DNA of 64,000 nt. Origin: Clusia tigrina. Taxonomy: Eukaryota; Arthropoda; Insecta; Diptera; Clusiidae. A program made the translations under genes and the position numbers. The stretch is taken from NCBI GenBank assembly GCA_920105625.2, contig OV050032.1, positions 103,462,542 through 103,526,541 of the forward strand, written 5' to 3'. Positions 37,943 through 50,577 of the stretch are shown here, piece after piece. Numbering within the stretch: position 1 is the first letter of the stretch; each line of letters opens with the position of its first letter. The notes under the pieces are model-generated. The model did not search any database, was not told the origin of the DNA, and saw only the letters and a list, made by a program, of their open reading frames with translations.

Positions 37943-40464
37943 TATGTTGCAAACTTTGATAGGTGTAGGACGTACCGTAAAGAAGTTAGGGGCGTTTGAA
38001 GTTTTATCAGTGTTTGATTTGGGACTCAAGGGTAGCATAGCTTTGAGCGATGGCTTAAATTGACAAGAGGCTCGGCTACTTCATTGTTACAAAATTTCAA
38101 GGTTTTATGACGCTCCAGTAAAAAGTTACAAGCATTTGTATGTTGCAAACTTTGATAGGTGTAGGACGTACCGTATAGAAGTTAGGGCCATTTGAAGTTT
38201 TATCAGTGTTTGATTTGGGAGTCTAGGGTAGCATAGCTTTGAGCGATGGCTTAAATTGACAAGAGGTTCGGGTACTTTATTGTTACAAAATTTCAAGGTT
38301 TTATGACGCTCCAGTGAAAAGTTACAAGCATTTGTATGTTGCAAACTTTGATAGGTGTAGGAAGTACCGTATAGAAGTTAGGGCCATTTGAAGTTTTATC
38401 AGTGTTTGATTTGGTACTCTAGGGTAGCATAGCTTTGAGCGATGGCTTAAATTGACAAGAGGCTCGAGTACTTTATTGTTACAAAATTTCAAGGTTTTAT
38501 GACGCTCCAGTAAAAAGTTACAAGCATTTGTATGTTGCAAACTTTGATAGGTGTAGCACGTACCGTAAAGAAGTTAGGGGCGTTTGAAGTTTTATCAGTG
38601 TTTGATTTGGGACTCAAAGGTAGCATAGCTTTGAGCGATGGCTTAAATTGACAAGAGGCTCGGCTACTTCATTGTTACAAAATTTCAAGGTTTAATGACG
38701 CTCCAGTAAAAAGTTACAAGCATTTGTATGTTGCAAACTTTGATAGGTGTAGGACGTACCGTATAGAAGTTAGGGCCATTTGAAGTTTTATCAGTGTTTG
38801 ATTTGGGACTCTAGGGTAGCATAGCTTTGATCGATGGCTTAAATTGACAAGAGGTTCGGGTACTTTATTGTTACAAAATTTCAAGGTTTTATGACGCTCC
38901 AGTAAAAAGTTACAAGCATTTGTATGTTGCAAACTTTGATAGGTGTAGGACGTACCGTATAGAAGTTAGGGGCGTTTGAAGTTTTATCAGTCTTTGATTT
39001 GGGACTCAAGGGTAGCATAGCTTAAATTGACAAGAGGCTCGAGTACTTTATTGTCACAAAATTTCAAGGTTTTATGACGCTCCAGTAAAAAGTTACAAGC
39101 ATTTGTATGTTGCAAACTTTGATAGGTGTAGGACGTACCGTAAAGAAGTTAGGGGCGTTTGAAGTTTTATCAGTGTTTGATTTGGGACTCAAGGGTAGCA
39201 TAGCCTTGAGCGATGGCTTAAATTGACAAGAGGCTCGAGTGCTTTATTGTTACAAAATTTCAAGGTTTTATGACGCTCCAGTAAAAAGTTACAAGCATTT
39301 GTATGTTGCAAACTTTGATAGGTGTAGGACGTACCGTATAGAAGTAAGGGGCGTTTGAAGTTTTATCAGTCTTTGATTTGGGACTCAAGGGTAGCATAGC
39401 TTAAATTGACAAGAGGCTCGAGTACTTTATTGTCACAAAATTTCAAGGTTTTATGACGCTCCAGTAAAAAGTTACAAGCATTTGTATGTTGCAATCTTTG
39501 ATAGGTGTAGGACGTACCGTAAAGAAGTTAGGGGCGTTTGAAGTTTTATCAGTGTTTGATTTGGGACTCAAGGGTAGCATAGCTTTGAGCGATGGCTTAA
39601 ATTGACAAGAGGCTCGGCTACTTCATTGTTACAAAATTTCAAGGTTTTATGACGCTCCAGTAAAAAGTTACAAGCATTTGTATGTTGCAAACTTTGATAG
39701 GTGTAGGACGTACCGTAAAGAAGTTAGGGGCGTTTGAAGTTTTATCAGTGTTTGATTTGGGACTCAAGGGTAGCATAGCTTTGAGCGATGGCTTAAATTG
39801 ACAAGAGGCTCGGCTACTTCATTGTTACAAAATTTCAAGGTTTAATGACGCTCCAGTAAAAAGTTACAAGCATTTGTATGTTGCAAACTTTGATAGGTGT
39901 AGGACGTACCGTATAGAAGTTAGGGCCATTTGAAGTTTTATCAGTGTTTGATTTGGGACTCTAGGGTAGCATAGCTTTGAGCGATGGCTTAAATTGACAA
40001 GAGGCTCGGGTACTTTATTGTTACAAAATTTCAAGGTTTTATGACCCTCCAGTGAAAAGTTACAAGCATTTGTATGTTGCAAACTTTGATAGGTGTAGGA
40101 CGTACCGTATAGAAGTTAGGGCCATTTGAAGTTTTATCAGTGTTTGATTTGGGACTCTAGGGTAGCATAGCTCTGAGCGATGGCTTAAATTGACAAGAGG
40201 CTCGAGTACTTTATTGTTACAAAATTTCACGGTTTTATGACGCTCCAGTAAAAAGTTACAAGCATTTGTATGTTGCAAACTTTGATAGGTGTAGCACGTA
40301 CCGTAAAGAAGTTAGGGGCGTTTGAAGTTTTATCAGTGTTTGATTTGGGACTCAAAGGTAGCATAGCTTTGAGCGATGGCTTAAATTGACAAGAGGCTCG
40401 GCTACTTCATTGTTACAAAATTTCAAGGTTTAATGACGCTCCAGTAAAAAGTTACAAGCATTTG
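37943..40464 (+). repeat. Irregular block, duplicate of 21959-24480
   Basis: It has the same monomer order and variants as 21959-24480, offset 15984. Differences include 'gttacaaaattt' against 'gttagaaaattt' near 38090, 'tttgatcgatgg' near 38830 and 'gaagtaagggg' near 39345. Confidence 0.9.
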
Positions 40465-42790
40465 TATGTTGCAAACTTTGATAGGTGTAGGACGTACCGT
40501 AAAGAAGTTGGGGGCGTTTGAAGTTTTATCAGTGTTTGATTTGGGACTCTAGGGTAGCATAGCTTTGAGCGATGGCTTAAATTGACAAGAGGCTCGAGTA
40601 CTTCATTGTTACAAAATTTCAAGGTTTTATGACGGTCCAGTAAAAAGATACAAGCATTTGTATGTTGCAAACTTTGATAGGTGTAGGACGTACCGTATAG
40701 AAGTTAGGGTCGTTTGAAGTTTTATCAGTGTTTGATTTGGGACTCTAGGGCAGCATAGCTTTGAGCGATCGCTTAAACTGACAAGAGGCTCGAGTACTTT
40801 ATTGGTACAAAATTTCAAGGTTTTATGACGCTCCAGTAAAAAGTTACAAGCATTTGAATGTTGCAAACTTTGATAGGTGTAGGACGTACCGTAAAGAAGT
40901 TAGGGCCATTTGAAGTTTTATCAGTGTTTGATTTGAGACTCTAGGGTAGCATAGCTTTGAGCGATGGCTTAAATTGACAAGAGGCTCGAGTACTTTATTG
41001 TTACAAAATTTCAAGGTTTTATGACGCTCCAGTGAAAAGTTACAAGCATTTGTATGTTGCAAACTTTGATAGGTGTAGGAAGTACCGTATAGAAGTTAGG
41101 ACCATTTGAAGTTTTATCAGTTTTTGATTTGGGACTCTAGGGTAGCATAGCTTTGAGCGATGGCTTAAATTGACAAGAGGCTCGAGTACTTTATTGTTAC
41201 AAAATTTCAAGGTTTTATGACGCTCCAGTAAAAATTTACAAGCATTTGTATGTTGCAAACTTTGATAGGTGTAGGACGTACCGTATAGAAGTTAGGGGCG
41301 TTAGAAGTTTTATCAGTCTTTGATTTGGGACTCAAGGGTAGCATAGCTTAAATTGACAAGAGGCTCGAGTACTTTATTGCCACAAAATTTCAAGGTTTTA
41401 TGACGCTCCAGTAAAAAGTTACAAGCATTTGTATGTTGCAAACTTTGATAGGTGTAGGACGTACCGTAAAGAAGTTAGGGGCGTTTGAAGTTTTATCAGT
41501 GTTTGATTTGGGACTCAAGGGTAGCATAGCTTTGAGCGATGGCTTAAATTGACAAGAGGCTCGGCTACTTCATTGTTACAAAATTTCAAGGTTTTATGAC
41601 GCTCCAGTAAAAAGTTACAAGCATTTGTATGTTGCAAACTTTGATAGGTGTAGGACGTACCGTATTGAAGTTAGGGCCATTTGAAGTTTTATCAGTGTTT
41701 GATTTGGGACTCTAGGGTAGCATAGCTTTGAGCGATGGCTTAAATTGACAAGAGGTTCGGGTACTTTATTGTTACAAAATTTCAAGGTTTTATGACGCTC
41801 CAGTGAAAAGTTACAAGCATTTGTATGTTGCAAACTTTGATAGGTGTAGGACGTACCGTATAGAAGTTAGGGCCATTTGAAGTTTTATCAGTGTTTGATT
41901 TGGTACTCTAGGGTAGCATAGCTTTGAGCGATGGCTTAAATTGACAAGAGGCTCGAGTACTTTATTGTTACAAAAATTCAAGGTTTTATGACGCTCCAGT
42001 AAAAAGTTACAAGCATTTGTATGTTGCAAACTTTGATAGGTGTAGGAAGTACCGTATAGAAGTTAGGGCCATTTGAAGTTTTATCAGTGTTTGATTTGGG
42101 ACTCTAGGGTAGCATAGCTTAAATTGAGAAGAGGCTTGAGTACTTTATTGTCACAAAATTTCAAGGTTTTATGACGCTCCAGTAAAAAGTTACAAGCATT
42201 TGTATGTTGCAAACTTTGATAGGTGTAGGACGTACCGTAAAGAAGTTAGGGGCGTTTGAAGTTTTATCAGTGTTTGATTTGGGACTCAAGGGTAGCATAG
42301 CTTTGAGCGATGGCTTAAATTGACAAGAGGCTCGGCTACTTCATTGTTACAACATTTCAAGGTTTAATGACGCTCCAGTAAAAAGTTACAAGCATTTGTA
42401 TGTTGCAAACTTTGATAGGTGTAGGACGTACCGTATAGAAGTTAGGGCCATTTGAAGTTTTATCAGTGTTTGATTTGGGACTCTAGGGTAGCATAGCTTT
42501 GAGCGATGGCTTAAATTGACAAGAGGCTCGGGTACTTTATTGTTACAAAATTTCAAGGTTTTATGACCCTCCAGTGAAAAGTTACAAGCATTTGTATGTT
42601 GCAAACTTTGATAGGTGTAGGACGTACCGTATAGAAGTTAGGGCCATTTGAAGTTTTATCAGTGTTTGATTTGGGACTCTAGGGTAGCATAGCTTTGAGC
42701 GATGGCTTAAATTGACAAGAGGCTCGAGTACTTTATTGTTACAAAATTTCAAGGTTTTATGACGCTCCAGTAAAAAGTTACAAGCATTTG
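40465..42790 (+). repeat. 2326-bp tandem duplication, copy 1 (12 monomers)
   Basis: It runs from an L monomer at 40465 through M, N, O, A, B, C, D, a short D/E hybrid, an F-like monomer with 'acaacatttc', a 'gaccctccag' monomer and the reference monomer. 12x196 minus 26 equals 2326. Variants shared with copy 2 but not with unit 1 ('cagtttttg' near 41120, 'gttagaag' near 41300, 'ttgccac' near 41379) show that this duplication came after the 16-kb one. Confidence 0.92.
42595..42790 (+). repeat. Reference 196-bp satellite monomer
   Basis: This copy matches the majority base I read at every position, so it serves as the reference. Numbering starts at the t of 'tatgttgcaaac'. Landmarks: 'ggacgtaccgtatag' at monomer positions 27-40, 'aagttagggccatttg' at 41-56, 'tcagtgtttgatttggg' at 65-81, 'gactctagggtagcatag' at 81-98, 'gagcgatggc' at 103-112, 'ctcgag' (a XhoI site) at 129-134, 'ttgttacaaaatttcaagg' at 142-160 and 'gtaaaaagttacaagcattt' at 176-195. 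It has 74 G/C bases and five CpG dinucleotides. Confidence 0.95.
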
Positions 42791-45116
42791 TATGTTGCAA
42801 ACTTTGATAGGTGTAGGACTTACCGCATATAAGTTAGGGGCGTTTGAAGTTTTATCAGTGTTTGATTTGGGACTCTAGGGTAGCATAGCTTTGAGCGATG
42901 GCTTAAATTGACAAGAGGCTCGAGTACTTCATTGTTACAAAATTTCAAGGTTTTATGACGGTCCAGTAAAAAGATACAAGCATTTGTATGTTGCAAACTT
43001 TGATAGGTGTAGGACGTACCGTATAGAAGTTAGGGTCGTTTGAAGTTTTATCAGTGTTTGATTTGGGACTCTAGGGCAGCATAGCTTTGAGCGATCGCTT
43101 AAACTGACAAGAGGCTCGAGTACTTTATTGGTACAAAATTTCAAGGTTTTATGACGCTCCAGTAAAAAGTTACAAGCATTTGAATGTTGCAAACTTTGAT
43201 AGGTGTAGGACGTACCGTAAAGAAGTTAGGGCCATTTGAAGTTTTATCAGTGTTTGATTTGAGACTCTAGGGTAGCATAGCTTTGAGCGATGGCTTAAAT
43301 TGACAAGAGGCTCGAGTACTTTATTGTTACAAAATTTCAAGGTTTTATGACGCTCCAGTGAAAAGTTACAAGCATTTGTATGTTGCAAACTTTGATAGGT
43401 GTAGGAAGTACCGTATAGAAGTTAGGACCATTTGAAGTTTTATCAGTTTTTGATTTGGGACTCTAGGGTAGCATAGCTTTGAGCGATGGCTTAAATTGAC
43501 AAGAGGCTCGAGTACTTTATTGTTACAAAATTTCAAGGTTTTATGACGCTCCAGTAAAAATTTACAAGCATTTGTATGTTGCAAACTTTGATAGGTGTAG
43601 GACGTACCGTATAGAAGTTAGGGGCGTTAGAAGTTTTATCAGTCTTTGATTTGGGACTCAAGGGTAGCATAGCTTAAATTGACAAGAGGCTCGAGTACTT
43701 TATTGCCACAAAATTTCAAGGTTTTATGACGCTCCAGTAAAAAGTTACAAGCATTTGTATGTTGCAAACTTTGATAGGTGTAGGACGTACCGTAAAGAAG
43801 TTAGGGGCGTTTGAAGTTTTATCAGTGTTTGATTTGGGACTCAAGGGTAGCATAGCTTTGAGCGATGGCTTAAATTGACAAGAGGCTCGGCTACTTCATT
43901 GTTACAAAATTTCAAGGTTTTATGACGCTCCAGTAAAAAGTTACAAGCATTTGTATTTTGCAAACTTTGATAGGTGTAGGACGTACCGTATTGAAGTTAG
44001 GGCCATTTGAAGTTTTATCAGTGTTTGATTTGGGACTCTAGGGTAGCATAGCTTTGAGCGATGGCTTAAATTGACAAGAGGTTCGGGTACTTTATTGTTA
44101 CAAAATTTCAAGGTTTTATGACGCTCCAGTGAAAAGTTACAAGCATTTGTATGTTGCAAACTTTGATAGGTGTAGGACGTACCGTATAGAAGTTAGGGCC
44201 ATTTGAAGTTTTATCAGTGTTTGATTTGGTACTCTAGGGTAGCATAGCTTTGAGCGATGGCTTAAATTGACAAGAGGCTCGAGTACTTTATTGTTACAAA
44301 AATTCAAGGTTTTATGACGCTCCAGTAAAAAGTTACAAGCATTTGTATGTTGCAAACTTTGATAGGTGTAGGAAGTACCGTATAGAAGTTAGGGCCATTT
44401 GAAGTTTTATCAGTGTTTGATTTGGGACTCTAGGGTAGCATAGCTTAAATTGAGAAGAGGCTTGAGTACTTTATTGTCACAAAATTTCAAGGTTTTATGA
44501 CGCTCCAGTAAAAAGTTACAAGCATTTGTATGTTGCAAACTTTGATAGGTGTAGGACGTACCGTAAAGAAGTTAGGGGCGTTTGAAGTTTTATCAGTGTT
44601 TGATTTGGGACTCAAGGGTAGCATAGCTTTGAGCGATGGCTTAAATTGACAAGAGGCTCGGCTACTTCATTGTTACAACATTTCAAGGTTTAATGACGCT
44701 CCAGTAAAAAGTTACAAGCATTTGTATGTTGCAAACTTTGATAGGTGTAGGACGTACCGTATAGAAGTTAGGGCCATTTGAAGTTTTATCAGTGTTTGAT
44801 TTGGGACTCTAGGGTAGCATAGCTTTGAGCGATGGCTTAAATTGACAAGAGGCTCGGGTACATTATTGTTACAAAATTTCAAGGTTTTATGACCCTCCAG
44901 TGAAAAGTTACAAGCATTTGTATGTTGCAAACTTTGATAGGTGTAGGACGTACCGTATAGAAGTTAGGGCCATTTGAAGTTTTATCAGTGTTTGATTTGG
45001 GACTCTAGGGTAGCATAGCTTTGAGCGATGGCTTAAATTGACAAGAGGCTCGAGTACTTTATTGTTACAAAATTTCAAGGTTTTATGACGCTCCAGTAAA
45101 AAGTTACAAGCATTTG
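42791..45116 (+). repeat. 2326-bp tandem duplication, copy 2
   Basis: The first monomer (42791-42986) is a hybrid. Its 5' part has 'ggacttaccgcatataag', as in the monomer that follows the doublet at 45117, and its 3' part is type L. This places the in-register crossover between about monomer positions 45 and 85. The rest repeats copy 1 at an offset of 2326. A private change 'gtacattattg' is near 44860. Confidence 0.92.
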
Positions 45117-48100
45117 TATGTTGCAAACTTTGATAGGTGTAGGACTTACCGCATATAAGTTAGGGGCGTTTGAAGTTTTATCAGTGTTTGATTTGGGACT
45201 CAAGGGTAGCATAGCTTTGAGCGATAGCTTAAATTGACAAGAGGCTCGAGTACTTTATTGTTACAAAATTTCAAGGTTTTATGACGCTCCAGTAAAAAGT
45301 TACAAGCATTTGTATGTTGCAAACTTTGATAGGTGTAGCACGTACCGTAAAGAAGTTAGGGGCGTTTGAAGTTTTATCAGTGTTTGATTTGGGACTCAAA
45401 GGTAGCATAGCTTTGAGCGATGGCTTAAATTGACAAGAGGCTCGGCTACTTCATTGTTACAAAATTTCAAGGTTTAATGACGCTCCAGTAAAAAGTTACA
45501 AGCATTTGTATGTTGCAAACTTTGATAGGTGTAGGACGTACCGTATAGAAGTTAGGGCCATTTGAAGTTTTATCAGTGTTTGATTTGGGACTCTAGGGTA
45601 GCATAGCTTTGAGCGATGGCTTAAATTGACAAGAGGCTCGGGTAGTTTATTGTTACAAAATTTCAAGGTTTTATGACGCTCCAGTGAAAAGTTACAAGCA
45701 TTTGTATGTTGCAAACTTTGATAGGTGTAGGACGTACCGTATAGAAGTTAGGGCCATTTGAAGTTTTATCAGTGTTTGATTTGGGACTCTAGGGTAGCAT
45801 AGCTTTGAGCGATGGCTTAAATTGACAAGAGGCTCGAGTACTTTATTGTTACAAAATTTCACGGTTTTATGACGCTCCAGTAAAAAGTTACAAGCATTTG
45901 TATGTTGCAAACTTTGATAGGTGTAGGAAGTACCATATAGAAGTTAGGACCATTTGAAGTTTTATCAGTGTTTGATTTGGGACTCTAGGGTAGCATAGCT
46001 TTGAGCGATGGCTTAAATTGACAAGAGGCTCGAGTACTTTATTGTTACAAAATTTCAAGGTTTTATGACGCTCCAGTAAAAAGTTACAAGCATTTGTATG
46101 TTGCAAACTTTGATAGGTGTAGGACGTACCGTATATAAGTTAGGGGCGTTTGAAGTTTTATCAGTCTTTGATTTGGGATTCAACGGTAGCATAGCTTAAA
46201 TTGACAAGAGGCTTGAGTACTTTATTGTCACAAAATTTCAAGGTTTTATGACGCTCCAGTAAAAAGTTACAAGCATTTGTATGTTGCAAACTTTGATAGG
46301 TGTAGCACGTACCGTAAAGAAGTTAGGGGCGTTTGAAGTTTTATCAGTGTTTGATTTGGGACTCATGGGTAGCATAGCTTTGAGCGATGGCTTAAATTGA
46401 CAAGAGGCTCGGGTACTTAATTGTTACAAAATTTCAAGGTTTTATGACGCTCCAGTAAAAAGTTACAAGCATTTGTATTTTGCAAACTTTGATAGGTGTA
46501 GGACGTACCGTATTGAAGTTAGGGCCATTTGAAGTTTTATCAGTGTTTGATTTGGGACTCTAGGGTAGCATAGCTTTGAGCGATGGCTTAAATTGACAAG
46601 AGGCTCGGGAACTTTATTGTTACAAAAATTCAAGGTTTTATGACGCTCCAGTGAAAAGTTACAAGCATTTGTATGTTGCAAACTTGATAGGTGTAGGACG
46701 TACCGTATAGAAGTTAGGGCCATTTGAAGTTTTATCAGTGTTTGATTTGGGACTCTAGGGTAGCATAGCTTTGAGCGATGGTTTAAATTGACAAGAGGCT
46801 CAAGTACTTTATTGTTACAAAATTTCAAGGTTTTATGACGCTCCAGTAAAAAGTTACAAGCATTTGTATGTTGCAAACTTTGATAGGTGTAGGAAGTACC
46901 GTATAGAAGTTAGGGCCATTTGAAGTTTTATCAGTGTTTGATTTGGGACTCTAGGGTAGCATAGCTTTGAGCGATGGCTTAAATTGACAAGAGGCTCGAG
47001 TACTTTATTGTTACAAAATTTCAAGGTTTTATGACGCTCCAGTAAAAAGTTACAAGCATTTGTATGTTGCAAACTTTGATAGGTGTAGGACGTACCGTAA
47101 AGAAGTTGGGGGCGTTTGAAGTTTTATCAGTGTTTGATTTGGGACTCCAGGGTAGCATAGCTTTGAGCGATGGCTTAAATTGACAAGAGGCTCGAGTACT
47201 TCATTGTTACAAAATTTCAAGATTTTATGACGGTCCAGTAAAAAGATACAAGCATTTGTATGTTGCAAACTTTGATAGGTGTAGGACGTACCGTATAGAA
47301 GTTAGGGTCGTTTGAAGTTTTATCAGTGTTTGATTTGGGACTCTAGGGTAGCATAGCTTTGAGCGATGGCTTAAATTGACAAGAGGCTCGGCTACTTCAT
47401 TGTTACAAAATTTCAAGGTTTAATGACGCTCCAGTAAAAAGTTACAAGCATTTGTATGTTGCAAACTTTGATAGGTGTAGGACGTACCGTATAGAAGTTA
47501 GGGCCATTTGAAGTTTTATCAGTGTTTGATTTGGGACTCTAGGGTAGCATAGCTTTGAGCGATGGCTTAAATTGACAAGAGGCTCGGGTACTTTATTGTT
47601 ACAAAATTTCAAGGTTTTATGACCCTCCAGTGAAAAGTTACAAGCATTTGTATGTTGCAAACTTTGATAGGTGTAGGACGTACCGTATAGAAGTTAGGGC
47701 CATTTGAAGTTTTATCAGTGTTTGATTTGGGACTCTAGGGTAGCATAGCTTTGAGCGATGGCTTAAATTGACAAGAGGCTCGAGTACTTTATTGTTACAA
47801 AATTTCACGGTTTTATGACGCTCCAGTAAAAAGTTACAAGCATTTGTATGTTGCAAACTTTGATAGGTGTAGGACTTACCGTATATAAGTTAGGGGCGTT
47901 TGAAGTTTTATCAGTGTTTGATTTGGGACTCAAGGGTAGCATAGCTTTGAGCGATAGCTTAAATTGACAAGAGGCTCGAGTACTTTATTGTTACAAAATT
48001 TCAAGGTTTTATGACGCTCCAGTAAAAAGTTACAAGAATTTGTATGTTGCAAACTTTGATAGGTGTAGCACGTACCGTAAAGAAGTTAGGGGCGTTTGAA

Positions 48101-48238
48101 GTTTTATCAGTGTTTGATTTGGGACTCAAAGGTAGCATAGCTTTGAGCGATGGCTTAAATTGACAAGAGGCTCGGCTACTTCATTGTTACAAAATTTCAA
48201 GGTTTAATGACGCTCCAGTAAAAAGTTACAAGCATTTG
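45117..48238 (+). repeat. Second-generation satellite block, unit 2
   Basis: It aligns with 26219-29549 using whole-monomer indels: one monomer is missing relative to 27003-27198, 27395-27590 is replaced by a short monomer plus an F-like one, and the counterpart of 28962-29157 is missing. The single-base-deletion monomer 46672-46866 pairs with 27787-27981. Private changes include 'accatatag' near 45934 and 'caagattttatg' near 47220. Confidence 0.82.
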
Positions 48239-50577
48239 TATGTTGCAAACTTTGATAGGTGTAGGACGTACCGTATAGAAGTTAGGGCCATTTGAAGTTT
48301 TATCAGTGTTTGATTTGGGACTCTAGGGTAGCATAGCTTTGAGCGATGGCTTAAATTGACAAGAGGCTCGGGTAGTTTATTGTTACAAAATTTCAAGGTT
48401 TTATGACGCTCCAGTGAAAAGTTACAAGCATTTGTATGTTGCAAACTTTGATAGGTGTAGGACGTACCGTATAGAAGTTAGGGCCATTTGAAGTTTTATC
48501 AGTGTTTGATTTGGGACTCTAGGGTAGCATAGCTTTGAGCGATGGCTTAAATTGACAAGAGGCTCGAGTACTTTATTGTTACAAAATTTCACGGTTTAAT
48601 GACGCTCCAGTAAAAAGTTACAAGCATTTGTATGTTGCAAACTTTGATAGGTGTAGGAAGTACCGTATAGAAGTTAGGACCATTTGAAGTTTTATCAGTG
48701 TTTGATTTGGGACTCTAGGGTAGCATAGCTTTGAGCGATGGCTTAAATTGACAAGAGGCTCGAGTACTTTATTGTTACAAAATTTCAAGGTTTTATGACG
48801 CTCCAGTAAAAAGTTACAAGCATTTGTATGTTGCAAACTTTGATAGGTGTAGGACGTACCGTATATAAGTTAGGGGCGTTTGAAGTTTTATCAGTCTTTG
48901 ATTTGGGATTCAAGGGTAGCATAGCTTAAATTGACAAGAGGCTTGAGTACTTTATTGTCACAAAATTTCAAGGTTTTATGACGCTCCAGTAAAAAGTTAC
49001 AAGCATTTGTATGTTGCAAACTTTGATAGGTGTAGCACGTACCGTAAAGAAGTTAGGGGCGTTTGAAGTTTTATCAGTGTTTGATTTGGGACTCATGGGT
49101 AGCATAGCTTTGAGCGATGGCTTAAATTGACAAGAGGCTCGGGTACTTAATTGTTACAAAATTTCAAGGTTTTATGACGCTCCAGTAAAAAGTTACAAGC
49201 ATTTGTATTTTGCAAACTTTGATAGGTGTAGGACGTACCGTATTGAAGTTAGGGCCATTTGAAGTTTTATCAGTGTTTGATTTGGGACTCTAGGGTAGCA
49301 TAGCTTTGAGCGATGGCTTAAATTGACAAGAGGCTCGGGAACTTTATTGTTACAAAATTTCAAGGTTTTATGACGCTCCAGTGAAAAGTTACAAGCATTT
49401 GTATGTTGCAAACTTTGATAGGTGTAGGACGTACCGTATAGAAGTTAGGGCCATTTGAAGTTTTATCAGTGTTTGATTTGGGACTCTAGGGTAGCATAGC
49501 TTTGAGCGATGGCTTAAATTGACAAGAGGCTCGAGTACTTTATTGTTACAAAATTTCAAGGTTTTATGACGCTCCAGTAAAAAGCTACAAGCATTTGTAT
49601 GTTGCAAACTTTGATAGGTGTAGGACGTACCGTATAGAAGTTAGGGCCATTTGAAGTTTTATCAGTGTTTGATTTGGGACTCTAGGGTAGCATAGCTTTG
49701 AGCGATGGCTTAAATTGACAAGAGGCTCGGGTACTTTATTGTTACAAAATTTCAAGGTTTTATGACCCTCCAGTGAAAAGTTACAAGCATTTGTATGTTG
49801 CAAACTTTGATAGGTGTAGGACGTACCGTATAGAAGTTAGGGCCATTTGAAGTTTTATCAGTGTTTGATTTGGGACTCTAGGGTAGCATAGCTTTGAGCG
49901 ATGGCTTAAATTGACAAGAGGCTCGAGTACTTTATTGTTACAAAATTTCACGGTTTTATGACGCTCCAGTAAAAAGTTACAAGCATTTGTATGTTGCAAA
50001 CTTTGATAGGTGTAGGAAGTACCGTATAGAAGTTAGGGCCATTTGAAGTTTTATCAGTGTTTGATTTGGGACTCTAGGGTAGCATAGCTTTGAGCGATGG
50101 CTTAAATTGACAAGAGGCTCGAGTACTTTATTGTTACAAAATTTCAAGGTTTTATGACGCTCCAGTAAAAAGTTACAAGCATTTGTATGTTGCAAACTTT
50201 GATAGGTGTAGGACTTACCGTATATAAGTTAGGGGCGTTTGAAGTTTTATCAGTGTTTGATTTGGGACTCAAGGGTAGCATAGCTTTGAGCGATAGCTTA
50301 AATTGACAAGAGGCTCGAGTACTTTATTGTTACAAAATTTCAAGGTCTTATGACGCTCCAGTAAAAAGTTACAAGAATTTGTATGTTGCAAACTTTGATA
50401 GGTGTAGCACGTACCGTAAAGAAGTTAGGGGCGTTTGAAGTTTTATCAGTGTTTGATTTGGGACTCAAAGGTAGCATAGCTTTGAGCGATGGCTTAAATT
50501 GACAAGAGGCTCGGCTACTTCATTGTTACAAAATTTCAAGGTTTAATGACGCTCCAGTAAAAAGTTACAAGCATTTG
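48239..50577 (+). repeat. Tandem triplet, copy 1 (2339 bp, 12 monomers)
   Basis: It starts with the monomer marked 'gctcgggtagtttattg'. The same marker restarts at 50578, 2339 bp on (12x196 minus 13). It includes a short monomer (48827-49009) and ends with monomers marked 'gaccctccag', 'cacggtttt' and 'acaagaatttg'. Confidence 0.85.

Noticed and set aside
16031..42229. The 16-kb match as a plain assembly duplication
   Set aside because: About two dozen scattered substitutions and an indel separate the copies, and copy 2 has its own later duplication. An assembler repeating the same reads would give identity. Read-level checking is still needed.
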